A DNA stretch of 64,000 bases from NCBI GenBank assembly GCA_017640785.1, contig JAEPPZ010000003.1, positions 14,932-78,931 on the forward strand, in the 5' to 3' direction. The DNA is from Balneola sp. Lineage in GTDB: Bacteria; Bacteroidota; Rhodothermia; Balneolales; Balneolaceae. The position numbers were made by a program, and so were the translations under genes. Position 1 is the stretch's first letter. Each line of letters starts with the position of its first letter. Shown piece by piece: positions 1 to 9,800 of the stretch. The notes beneath the pieces were generated by a model that worked only from the letters and a program-made list of their open reading frames with translations, was not told the origin of the DNA and ran no database searches.

Positions 1-1
1 C

Positions 2-1189
2 TTAGTCTAAAATTTTAGTTACCACACCAGCACCTACTGTACGTCCACCTTCGCGGATCGCAAAACGCAGGCCTTCTTCCATTGCTACCGGTTGGATCAA
101 TGTTACTGAGAGCTTTACATTATCTCCCGGCATCACCATCTCAACTCCACTCGGAAGCTCACATGAGCCCGTTACATCCGTTGTACGGAAGTAAAACTGT
201 GGACGGTATCCTTTGAAGAATGGCGTGTGTCTTCCACCTTCATCTTTGCTTAGTACGTATACCTCACAATCAAACTGCTTGTGTGGGTTAATCGTACCCG
301 GCTTACACAGCACCATTCCGCGCTGTAAGTCTTCTTTGTTAATTCCTCGAAGTAGAATACCCGCGTTGTCACCAGCTTGTCCCTGATCTAACAATCTACG
401 GAACATCTCAATACCGGTTACTACACTCTTCATCGGAGCTTCTACAATTCCTACAATCTCGATCTCATCGTTCAGCTTCAATACACCACGCTCGATACGA
501 CCTGTTGCTACGGTTCCACGACCGGTAATACTGAATACATCTTCCACCGGCATCAAGAACGGCTTGTCTACATCGCGCTCCGGAGTTGGGATCGTTTCGT
601 CAACAGCTTTCATCAGCTCTACTACTTTCTCTTCCCACTGAGCTTCGCCGTTAAGAGCGCCTAGGGCTGATCCCTGGATCACAGGAATTTCATCGCCATC
701 AAATTCGTAGCTGGAAAGTAATTCGCGTACTTCCAATTCTACCAACTCTAATAATTCTTCGTCGTCTACAAGATCAACTTTGTTCATGAACACTACTACC
801 TGAGGTACACCTACCTGACGTGCAAGAAGGATGTGCTCACGTGTTTGAGGCATAGGACCATCAGTGGCTGCTACTACCAAAATAGCTCCGTCCATCTGCG
901 CCGCACCCGTTACCATGTTCTTTACGTAATCCGCGTGACCCGGGCAGTCTACGTGTGCGTAGTGGCGCTCTTCTGATTCGTACTCTACGTGCGCCGTTGC
1001 AATCGTAATTCCACGCTCTCTTTCTTCCGGAGCGTTGTCAATTTGATCAAATGCTTGCGCTACACCACCATATGTCTTCGCCATTACGGTCGTAATTGCC
1101 GCCGTTAGCGTAGTTTTACCGTGATCTACGTGTCCAATCGTTCCCACATTTACATGCGGCTTGGTGCGTTGAAAGGTCTCTTTTGCCAT
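2..1189 (-). CDS. tuf: Elongation factor Tu
   Basis: GTPase that delivers aminoacyl-tRNA to the ribosomal A site in the cytoplasm. At 395 residues it is the family's normal length. All nucleotide-binding motifs are visible: GHVDHGKT at residues 19-26, RGITI at 59-63, DCPGH at 81-85 and NKVD at 136-139, followed by the two beta-barrel domains, ending [10 protein letters not shown]. It is the last visible gene of a canonical str operon (rpsL-rpsG-fusA-tuf), 28 nt behind fusA. The stop codon is one base from the window edge, so any further operon genes (rpsJ is typical) lie outside. Nothing unusual is seen. Confidence 0.99.
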   Translation of the reverse strand: MAKETFQRTKPHVNVGTIGHVDHGKTTLTAAITTVMAKTYGGVAQAFDQIDNAPEERERGITIATAHVEYESEERHYAHVDCPGHADYVKNMVTGAAQMDGAILVVAATDGPMPQTREHILLARQVGVPQVVVFMNKVDLVDDEELLELVELEVRELLSSYEFDGDEIPVIQGSALGALNGEAQWEEKVVELMKAVDETIPTPERDVDKPFLMPVEDVFSITGRGTVATGRIERGVLKLNDEIEIVGIVEAPMKSVVTGIEMFRRLLDQGQAGDNAGILLRGINKEDLQRGMVLCKPGTINPHKQFDCEVYVLSKDEGGRHTPFFKGYRPQFYFRTTDVTGSCELPSGVEMVMPGDNVKLSVTLIQPVAMEEGLRFAIREGGRTVGAGVVTKILD

Positions 1190-1217
1190 GTCTTTGTCTT
1201 GTTTTTATTAAATTTCT

Positions 1218-3356
1218 TTATGATTGACTTTCGATAATTTCCTGAGCAATCTTTTCAGGAACAGCAGTGTACTCTTCGAATTCCATTGAGTAAACAGCAC
1301 GACCTTGAGTCAAAGATCTAACGTCAGTTGAGTATCCGAACATCTCTGAAAGTGGAACATGTGCTTTCACAACAGAACCGTCATTTCGATTGTCCATACT
1401 CTGAATGATACCACGACGACTGTTAAGGTCACCAATAACATCACCCATATATTCTTCCGGAGTAGTTACTTCTACTTTCATAACCGGCTCAAGTAGTTGA
1501 GGCTTCGCTTTTTTAGCAGAATTTCTAAATCCTAGCTTAGCTGCAAGCTCAAAACTCAATTGATCAGAATCCACATCGTGATAAGAACCATCAAAAAGTC
1601 TTACACCAACGTTTTGCACAGCGTAGTTAGCTTGAATACCATTTTCTAACGCTGCTTTGAATCCTTTTTGAACTGAAGGGATAAATTCTCTAGGAATATT
1701 ACCACCTACAATCTCATTGATGAACATAAATCCATCTTCTTCTGAAATACGATCCTTTTTACCATCGTAATCAGCAAAATATTCGATCGGAGCAATTTCA
1801 AACTGGATATCAGCGAATTTACCACGTCCACCAGATTGCTTTTTGTAAAGTTCTCTGTGCTCAACTGCTTTAGAGATAGTTTCTCTGTAAGATACCTGAG
1901 GAGCACCAACATTTGCTTCAACTTTAAATTCACGCTTAAGACGATCAACAATGATCTCCAAGTGTAACTCACCCATTCCGGCAATAGTAGTCTGACCAGT
2001 TTCGTCGTCAGTTCTAACCTGGAATGTTGGATCTTCTTCCGCAAGTTTTTGAAGTCCGGCAGAAAGTTTCTCACTGTCAGCTTTAGTTTTTGGCTCAACA
2101 GCAAGCTTGATCACCGGCTCAGGGAATGTAATCTGCTCAAGAATAACAGGATCGTCAAGATCACAAAGTGTATCACCAGTATAAACTTCTTTTACACCAA
2201 CTACAGCAACAATATCACCAGCTTGAGCTACTTCAATATCTTTCTTAGAGTTTGCGTGCATTTCAAGCAGACGCCCAACTCTTTCTTTATTTCCTGTTGA
2301 AGAATTCAATACATATGATCCTTTTTCCAATGTACCTGAGTACACTCTGGCAAAAGTTAACTTACCAACGTAAGGATCAGTCATAATTTTGAATGCAAGT
2401 GCAGAAAAAGGAGCGGTAACATCAGCTTCTCTCACTACTTCTTCTTCAGTATGCGGCTTAACACCTTTTACTGCCTGAACATCTAGCGGAGATGGCATAA
2501 ATGAAATAACTCTATCCAACATTGCCTGCACACCTTTATTCTTCAGTGCAGTTCCACACATTACCGGAGTAATATCTTTTGCAATAGTTGCTTTTCTGAT
2601 AGCTGCAAGAATTTCATCTTCTGAAATTTCTTCTTCCATCAGATACTTTTCCATCAATGATTCATCATGATCAGCAATAGCCTCGATCAATTGAACTCTA
2701 TACTCTGCAGCTTTGGTTGCAAGATCTTCTGGAATATCAATTTCGTCGTATTTTGCGCCAAGAGATGCATCATCCCAAACAATTCCTCTCATGTTGATCA
2801 AATCAACAACGCCTTTGAAGTTCTCTTCAGAACCAATAGGAATTTGAATTGGAATCGGGTTAGCATTTAATTTCTCGTCTAGTTGACCAACTACATTATA
2901 GAAGTCAGCTCCGGTACGGTCCATTTTATTAACAAATGCCATACAAGGAACTTTGTACTTGTTAGCCTGACGCCATACAGTCTCAGACTGAGGCTGAACA
3001 GCACCTACAGAACAAAGCACAAAAACAGCTCCATCAAGAACACGCAATGAACGCTCTACTTCTACAGTAAAGTCAACGTGACCAGGAGTGTCAATAATAT
3101 TAATACGGTGATCTTTCCAGATACAGTGAGTTGCAGCAGAAGTAATGGTAATACCACGCTCTTGCTCTTGCTCCATCCAGTCCATAGTAGCAGCACCATC
3201 GTGCACTTCACCAATACGGTGACTACGACCGGTGTAAAAAAGAATACGCTCAGTAACTGTGGTTTTTCCGGCATCGATATGAGCCATAATACCAATGTTA
3301 CGCGTTCTGCGCATCTTGTCGATAACTTTTGGGTCTTGTTGTTTTACTTCTGCCAT
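1218..3356 (-). CDS. fusA: Elongation factor G
   Basis: Translocase GTPase that moves tRNA and mRNA after peptide transfer. The 712-residue length fits the family. The G domain shows AHIDAGKT at residues 25-32, DTPGH at 89-93 and NKMD at 143-146; domain IV/V sequences such as [14 protein letters not shown] lie near the C-terminus. It is third in the str operon, 18 nt behind rpsG, and is almost certainly co-transcribed with it. The housekeeping context makes this the main EF-G, not a resistance or recycling paralogue. Confidence 0.98.
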   Translation of the reverse strand: MAEVKQQDPKVIDKMRRTRNIGIMAHIDAGKTTVTERILFYTGRSHRIGEVHDGAATMDWMEQEQERGITITSAATHCIWKDHRINIIDTPGHVDFTVEVERSLRVLDGAVFVLCSVGAVQPQSETVWRQANKYKVPCMAFVNKMDRTGADFYNVVGQLDEKLNANPIPIQIPIGSEENFKGVVDLINMRGIVWDDASLGAKYDEIDIPEDLATKAAEYRVQLIEAIADHDESLMEKYLMEEEISEDEILAAIRKATIAKDITPVMCGTALKNKGVQAMLDRVISFMPSPLDVQAVKGVKPHTEEEVVREADVTAPFSALAFKIMTDPYVGKLTFARVYSGTLEKGSYVLNSSTGNKERVGRLLEMHANSKKDIEVAQAGDIVAVVGVKEVYTGDTLCDLDDPVILEQITFPEPVIKLAVEPKTKADSEKLSAGLQKLAEEDPTFQVRTDDETGQTTIAGMGELHLEIIVDRLKREFKVEANVGAPQVSYRETISKAVEHRELYKKQSGGRGKFADIQFEIAPIEYFADYDGKKDRISEEDGFMFINEIVGGNIPREFIPSVQKGFKAALENGIQANYAVQNVGVRLFDGSYHDVDSDQLSFELAAKLGFRNSAKKAKPQLLEPVMKVEVTTPEEYMGDVIGDLNSRRGIIQSMDNRNDGSVVKAHVPLSEMFGYSTDVRSLTQGRAVYSMEFEEYTAVPEKIAQEIIESQS

Positions 3357-3374
3357 GATAATCTTGAAATACTA

Positions 3375-3842
3375 TTAAAATCTAAAGTGAGCGAATGCTT
3401 TGTTTGCTTCTGCCATACGGTGGACCTCGTCTTTCTTACGAACTGCTCCACCTTCATTGTTTGAAGCATCCATCAATTCACGAGACAATCTCAATGACAT
3501 TGACTTATCGTTTCTAGAACGAGCAGATCTTATCAACCACCTCATCCCTAATGCAGTACCACGCTCTTGGCGAACTTCCATAGGAACCTGATACGTCGCT
3601 CCACCAACTCTGCGAGATTTAACTTCTACAACCGGAGTTGCATTCTGCATTGCTGACTTAAAAATGTCTATACCGGTTTCGCCGGTTTTCTCTTCAATAA
3701 TTTCAAATGCCTGATAAACAATTTTTCGAGCAACGTTCTTTTTACCGTCTCTCATCAAGTTGTTTACAAAACGTGTAATTAGCTTATCCTCAAAAATTGG
3801 ATCCGGCTGTACATCTCGTTTTTCTGCTGTCTTTCTACGCAT
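3375..3842 (-). CDS. rpsG: Small ribosomal subunit protein S7
   Basis: Primary 16S rRNA-binding protein that nucleates the head of the 30S subunit. The 155 residues start MRRKTAEKRDVQPDPIF and end AEANKAFAHFRF, both typical of S7; the conserved GGATYQVPMEVR segment lies in the middle. It lies 25 nt after rpsL and 18 nt before fusA in the str operon. In E. coli S7 represses its own operon; I see no clear operator here and make no claim of that regulation. Confidence 0.98.
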   Translation of the reverse strand: MRRKTAEKRDVQPDPIFEDKLITRFVNNLMRDGKKNVARKIVYQAFEIIEEKTGETGIDIFKSAMQNATPVVEVKSRRVGGATYQVPMEVRQERGTALGMRWLIRSARSRNDKSMSLRLSRELMDASNNEGGAVRKKDEVHRMAEANKAFAHFRF

Positions 3843-3867
3843 CGTCGGTCAATCTAAAATTCTAGTT

Positions 3868-4242
3868 TTACCCTCTTGGGCGTTTAGTTCCGTACAAACT
3901 ACGGCTTTGAGTTCTTCCATCTACACCTGCAGTATCAAGTGTACCACGGATTATATGGTATCGCACACCAGGTAAATCCTTCACACGCCCACCACGAATA
4001 AGCACAATACTGTGCTCCTGCAGGTTGTGACCTTCACCCGGAATGTATGCTGAAACTTCAATTCCATTAGTTAAGCGAACACGAGCTACTTTACGAAGAG
4101 CTGAGTTCGGCTTTTTAGGGGTAGTTGTGTAAACTCGAGTACAAACGCCACGCTTTTGAGGGCACCCCTGCATTGCAGGAGCAGTTGTCTTTCGAGTCTT
4201 GCTTTTTCTACCTTTTCGAATAAGTTGTTGTATAGTTGGCAC
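3868..4242 (-). CDS. rpsL: Small ribosomal subunit protein S12
   Basis: Decoding-centre protein of the 30S subunit, 124 residues, normal length. The conserved [11 protein letters not shown] and [14 protein letters not shown] loops are intact, with lysine at both positions where streptomycin-resistance substitutions usually fall, so the sequence is of the sensitive type. First gene of the str operon. A likely -7 promoter element lies about 40 nt upstream of the start codon (minus strand 4291-4284). The gene diverges from recG across a 191-bp gap. Confidence 0.98.
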   Translation of the reverse strand: MPTIQQLIRKGRKSKTRKTTAPAMQGCPQKRGVCTRVYTTTPKKPNSALRKVARVRLTNGIEVSAYIPGEGHNLQEHSIVLIRGGRVKDLPGVRYHIIRGTLDTAGVDGRTQSRSLYGTKRPRG

Positions 4243-4283
4243 GGTTCAAATTGTTTGGTTATTGCCATCAAATCTAGAGCTTG

Positions 4284-4291
4284 CAAATATA
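4284..4291 (-). promoter_or_regulatory. Putative Bacteroidota-type -7 element of the str operon
   Basis: The minus strand reads TATATTTG here, matching the TAnnTTTG -7 consensus of Bacteroidota sigma-A promoters, and the same octamer precedes tRNA-Ser at 24.5 kb. Transcription would start about 35 nt before the rpsL start codon. The -33 side reads TTTT instead of TTTG, so the match is partial. Confidence 0.45.
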
Positions 4292-4433
4292 TAGCTTTTT
4301 TCTGTACTTCTAAAAATAATTCTAAACATTATTTCTTAAATATTTCAGAATACCTCGTGAAACATCAAATTAAAGGATTTTCTTTTCTATGTTGCTTCAT
4401 TAATTTATTAACTGATACATAACATTATATCAA

Positions 4434-6503
4434 TTGAGTATTGCAACACTACCTGGTTTAAGCACTAAACGGTTGGACGCTCTCGCTACTGAAGGCATCC
4501 GTACTGAAAGGGATCTGCTCGACTTTTTCCCCCGCCGTTATCTGGACAGAAGTAATGTCCAAAAGATAAACCACCTGATGGGATCGGGTGAAGAAGTTAC
4601 TGTAGTTGGTAAAGTAGTAAATCTTCAGGAAGTAGGATTTAAAAGAAGTAAAAGACTGGAAGTTGCCATCAATGATGGAACCGGAATTGTTAAGGGAGTT
4701 TGGTTTCGCGGGGCTACCTATTTCAAGAAGATATTTAAGGAAGGCGATCTGGTTGCTTTTTTCGGTCCGGCTAAACGATACGGTAAGTCCATCACCATTG
4801 CTCACCCTGAAGTTGACAAACTTTCTGAAGAGGGTGATGTCAGCAATTTCTCCAAAATTGTTCCAATTTATCCCGGCAATAAAGAGTTCAGCAAAACCCG
4901 TCTTACCAATAAAATTGTAGCAGGTTGGATTGAGACACTTCTGAATCAGATTACTATTACTGAATTTTTACCGGAAGATCTTGTAAAGGAAATGAAATTT
5001 CCATCCAGAGCTGAAGCTTACAGAATGATCCACTTTCCGGAAGATCATTCTGAGCACAAAAGAGCCTTGAACCGATTTAAGTTTGAAGAACTCTTTCTTT
5101 TTGAAATGAGTATGGAAAAAATTCATCACACCGTAGAAGAAAGAAAATCAGGTCATATTTTCTCAGAAACCGGAAACTACACATCCAAATACTTTAATGA
5201 GCTCCTACCCTTTCAGCTTACAGAAGGACAAGTGTCTTGCCTAACCGATATTAAAAAGGATGTCCGCTCCGGAAAACAAATGAATCGACTTATTCAAGGC
5301 GATGTGGGTGCCGGAAAAACCATTGTGGCAATCGGTGCTTTATTGATGGCATTGGATAACGGATTCCAAACTGCATTTTTGGCTCCTACTGAAATTCTGG
5401 CTGAACAGCATTACAGAACTTTAGCTGACCATTTAAAAGGATTGGATATAAATGTTCGCCTTTTAGTGGGTGGACAAAAATCAAAACTACGAATGGATGT
5501 ACTCACAGACCTTGAAGGTGGTGGATGTCAGATCGTGGTTGGAACGCATGCTATCATTCAGGAAGATGTAAGATTTCACAAACTCGGACTTGCCGTTATT
5601 GACGAACAACATCGTTTTGGAGTGAAGCAAAGAGCCGAACTTCTGAATAAAGGATCACATCCTCATATATTAGTAATGAGTGCAACTCCTATTCCTCGCT
5701 CTTTGGCGATGACGGTTTATGCTGATCTGGATATTTCCATCATCAAAGGATTACCTGCCGGAAGAAAGCCGATCAAAACCGCTATCCGCGGAAACAAAAA
5801 AAGAGAAGGTGTCTGGGATTTTGTTCGAACCGAAGTTAATGATGGCGGTCAGGTTTATGTGATCTATCCATTGGTGGAAGAATCTGAAGCTTTAGATCTT
5901 AAAGATGCTACCGCGGGCTATGAAAATATCAAAAAGCGATTCCCAAATTTTAATGTTGGGCTATTGCATGGCAGAATGAAAAGCGATGAAAAAGATGCCG
6001 TTATGAAAGCATTCATTGCTAATGAAATTCAGATTTTGGTTTCTACAACTGTAATTGAAGTGGGTGTGGATGTACCAAACGCTTCAGTGATGATCATTGA
6101 ACATGCTGAACGATTCGGATTATCACAACTTCACCAGCTTAGAGGGAGAATTGGTCGTGGCGAGCGACAAAGTTATTGCATTCTTATGCCTGACGTTAAA
6201 GTGAGCAAAGCCGGAGCATTTCGTCTTAAAACTATGGAAGAAACAAACGATGGATTTAAGATTGCCGAAGCCGACCTCAAACTTCGTGGTCCCGGTGACT
6301 TTCTCGGAACCAAACAAAGCGGGCTACCTGATTTTAAAGTAGCTGATATAGTAGAAGATCAATTCATTTTAGCACAAGCAAAAGAAAAGGCTAAAGTATT
6401 GATCCAAAAAGATGCTGATCTTGACTTACCGGAGCATCAATCACTCAAAAAGATCTTTGAACCTTATCACAAAGAGAAGGCTGAGTTTTACGGGATGGGG
6501 TGA
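4434..6503 (+). CDS. recG: ATP-dependent DNA helicase RecG
   Basis: Superfamily 2 helicase that reverses stalled replication forks and migrates branched DNA. The 689 residues show an N-terminal OB-fold wedge region (about 1-150), Walker A GDVGAGKT, a DEQH box in place of DEAD/DEAH, ATPIPRS (motif III) and the QLRGRIGRGE motif VI. The start used is TTG at 4434: an in-frame TGA lies at 4413 and no ATG or GTG occurs between, while the predicted N-terminus (LPGLSTKRLDAL) aligns with RecG starts. No Shine-Dalgarno sequence is seen. Monocistronic and divergent from the str operon. Confidence 0.96.
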   Translation: MSIATLPGLSTKRLDALATEGIRTERDLLDFFPRRYLDRSNVQKINHLMGSGEEVTVVGKVVNLQEVGFKRSKRLEVAINDGTGIVKGVWFRGATYFKKIFKEGDLVAFFGPAKRYGKSITIAHPEVDKLSEEGDVSNFSKIVPIYPGNKEFSKTRLTNKIVAGWIETLLNQITITEFLPEDLVKEMKFPSRAEAYRMIHFPEDHSEHKRALNRFKFEELFLFEMSMEKIHHTVEERKSGHIFSETGNYTSKYFNELLPFQLTEGQVSCLTDIKKDVRSGKQMNRLIQGDVGAGKTIVAIGALLMALDNGFQTAFLAPTEILAEQHYRTLADHLKGLDINVRLLVGGQKSKLRMDVLTDLEGGGCQIVVGTHAIIQEDVRFHKLGLAVIDEQHRFGVKQRAELLNKGSHPHILVMSATPIPRSLAMTVYADLDISIIKGLPAGRKPIKTAIRGNKKREGVWDFVRTEVNDGGQVYVIYPLVEESEALDLKDATAGYENIKKRFPNFNVGLLHGRMKSDEKDAVMKAFIANEIQILVSTTVIEVGVDVPNASVMIIEHAERFGLSQLHQLRGRIGRGERQSYCILMPDVKVSKAGAFRLKTMEETNDGFKIAEADLKLRGPGDFLGTKQSGLPDFKVADIVEDQFILAQAKEKAKVLIQKDADLDLPEHQSLKKIFEPYHKEKAEFYGMG

Positions 6504-6814
6504 TTATCTATCAAATAATATTTAGCGGGTTTATTCTTTACTTCAGACGATGAATACCTGAATTCTTTCTTGAAACTAGCGAAAGAATAACCGATAAATG
6601 TTTTAAAGATGATTTTTTTCGGGCTTCGTATACCAACTCCAACCTATATGAAGCATAAACCCGCCTCACCTTTGACCTAATAATCTCTATTTCAATGATT
6701 TCTTGTAACACAATTATTTACAGTATTTATTAATCTATATTTTACATTTGATTATTATATTAACTTTAGTTTTCACTTTAGATACCACTTTATTTTAAAT
6801 TCAAAACCTTTGTT
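6504..6814. other. Intergenic region between recG and the GLUG protein
   Basis: A 311-bp AT-rich gap with no convincing gene. It holds a perfect 10-bp inverted repeat, GCGGGTTTAT at 6525-6534 and ATAAACCCGC at 6655-6664, 120 nt apart. The last 100 bases are very AT-rich and probably carry the promoter of the downstream secreted protein, but I cannot place a consensus with confidence. Confidence 0.5.
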
Positions 6815-9800
6815 ATGAACGAAAAATCACCCACTTTACTCCCTATAACTATAAAAAAGTGGGTGGCTTTCGCTTCACTTTTTATTTTTGTTCTATTCCC
6901 ATCCATCTCCTTTGCTCAGTTTGCCGGTGGAAGCGGAACTCAAGGTGATCCTTTTCAAATCAGTACTTTGGAGCACCTTCAAAATATGAAAAATAATCTG
7001 GGTGCTAATTTTATTCTTATTAATGATATAAATGCAGCCCGCACCGATACAATGAACAACGGTGATGGTTTCGAACCAATTGGAAATATTTCCAACAAAT
7101 TTACCGGCAGCTTTAATGGTCAATTTTATACAATTGACAGCCTTTTTATTGATCGTTCATCGTATGTAGGTTTGTTCGGATATATAGAAAATGCCACTAT
7201 CTCAAATGTTCTTTTAACCAATGTGAATATTTCGGGGTTTTCAAATACAGGTACTATTGTAGGGGAAGATCGCTTTGGAGTACTATCTAATATTTCAGTA
7301 ACAGGTAGAGTATCAGGAAATTCAGCAACCGGGGGATTGATTGGTCGATCTTTAGGTGCTATTAATAATTGCTTTACAGATGTATCTGTTTCTGGAAGTA
7401 CTTACTCAGGTGGAATTGTAGGAAGAGGATCGACAAATATTTCAAATAGTTTTGCTTTAGGTAATGTTCACGCTTCAAACAGAGATGCGGGTGGTTTAAT
7501 AGCTTTGAGTGGAGGAGTTATCACTAATTCGTATTCCAAAGGGTCTGTAACGAGTGCCGGAACAAAAGGTGGTTTAGTAGGTCGTATTTCCGGAGAAAAC
7601 GCAAATGTAGTTAACAGCTTTTGGGATGTTCAAACATCCGGACTAACAAGTTCTAACGGTGGGGAAGGCAAAACCACAGCTGAAATGAACGATCCTTTTA
7701 CCTATCAACATGCAGATTGGGACATTTACTCAGTTTGGGCAACACTTCCCGACTCAAATTCCGGATATCCAATTTTACGCATTTTCCAAGATTTTCAAGT
7801 TTCAGCTAATGCTCCTGTTGCTTCTAATCTATATATATCAGGAGCTATTGAAGTAGATAGTATGTTGGCATTAGCATACGATTATTCTGATGCTGACAGC
7901 GACCCTGAATACATTCCGGAAATCCAATGGTATCGTTCATCGGATGTTGCAGGTACCAATCGAACACTTATTGAAGGCGCCAACGACACAACTTACACCA
8001 TAACCGGAGCTGATAGAGCCCACTATATCGGCGTTGAAGTTATTCCTCATGATCTTACTGCTGCAGGCTCTCCTGTTATGAAGTTTACTCCACAAAGTGT
8101 GGCTTCTATTTTTGCGGGAGGTTTAGGAACCGAAAATGATCCATTTCAAATTGAAACTATCGATCAATTACAAAACATCAACACAGGTTTAGAATCGTTT
8201 TATATCCTGAATAACGATATCAATGCTGCTGTTACTTCAACATGGAACAGTGGAGCCGGTTTTGTTCCTATCGGAAATAACAGCACTTCTTTTTCGGGTA
8301 AATTTGATGGAGCCGGCTTTACAATTGACAGCCTTTTTATAGACCGTATTTCAGAAGACTTGATCGGGTTATTTGGTGTTACTTCAGCATCTTCAATGGT
8401 AACAAATACTCAATTAACAAATGCGGATGTGAAAGGTCAGCTTAGAACGGGTGCTCTTGTTGGAAAAAATAACGGGACTGTTATGAAAAGTTATTCCGAG
8501 AATACTACAATCCAATCCAATGATTACGCAGGAGTTTTAATTGGAGAAAATACCGGTTCTGTTTCGCAATGTTATGCAACAGGTGATATTCAAGCTAATT
8601 CTGCAATTGGCGGATTAGTAGGACACAATAATCAAGGACACATTGCCCTTTGCTATGCAAATGTCCATGTAATGGGTAACACTCAGTCCGGAGGTCTGGT
8701 AGGTTTAAAGGATGATGGTTCTATCGATCAAAGTTACTCCATTGGTTTGGTTGACAACGGAACAAGCGCTATTGGTGGTTTAGTTGGTGAAGCAACTGGA
8801 AGTTCCTTTGTAGACAGCTACTGGGATTCTCAAACAAGTGGCCAAAGTACTTCTGCTGTAGGCGCTGCAAAAACCACTTCAGAAATGAACACTGTTGCTA
8901 CTTTTGCTACATGGCAACTAAAAAGTGTTTGGGGATTACATCCTGATTATAACTCTGGCTATCCTTTTTTAAGAATTTTTGAAACACCAACACCAAACGC
9001 TCCTGTCGCAAATAACGTAACGATTTCGGGGACAATAGAAGTTGGAAATTCCCTTTCGGTTTCCTACTCCTACTCTGATGCCGATAACGACCCCGAATAT
9101 CTTTCAAGCATTCAGTGGTTTCGTTCAAAAGATACTTTGGGTACCGACAGGCAACTTATTGAAAACGCTGATTCAATTTCTTACACCGTTCAGGAATCTG
9201 ACAAAGCATTTTTCCTGAGTGTAGTAGTTACTCCAAGCGATGTTTTTAACCAAGGAGATCCGGTTGAAGTATTTGCTTCTCAATCCGTCCCCTCTGATAT
9301 ATATGCAGGAGGATTTGGTACCGAAGATTTTCCTTTTCAAATTGCTGATGTTAACCAGCTTCAAGCTATGAATATGAATTTGGAATCTCATTTCGTCCTC
9401 ATCAATGATATTGATGCTACCGATACCGAAAATTGGAATAACGGAGCGGGGTTCGTTCCAATAGCATTTCCTAGCAGCAGATTTACGGGGAGTTTAAATG
9501 GAAATAATTTCAAAATTGACGGCCTGTTTATAAATAGACCTGAAGCTGATAATGTCGGGCTTTTCAGTACTATTCGTGAAGGTTATGTATCTAATCTTGG
9601 TATTACTAATGTTAATATTACAGCAGACAGATCTGTAGGTGGGCTTACCGGAGATCTTGACGGAAACTCTGTTACGAATGTGTATGTAACCGGAACTGTA
9701 AGCGGTGATTCTGATGTGGGTGGTTTAATAGGATCATCATTTACAGAAACAATAGTGCGTGATAGTTATTCTACTGCAACTGTATCCGGACGAAGCGATG

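Noticed and set aside
1218-3356. EF-G as a fusidic-acid resistance form
   Set aside because: It is in the str operon and I cannot judge specific substitutions by eye.
3062-3464. Open frames antisense or out of frame to fusA and rpsG
   Set aside because: They overlap certain ribosomal and elongation factor genes and have no family features.
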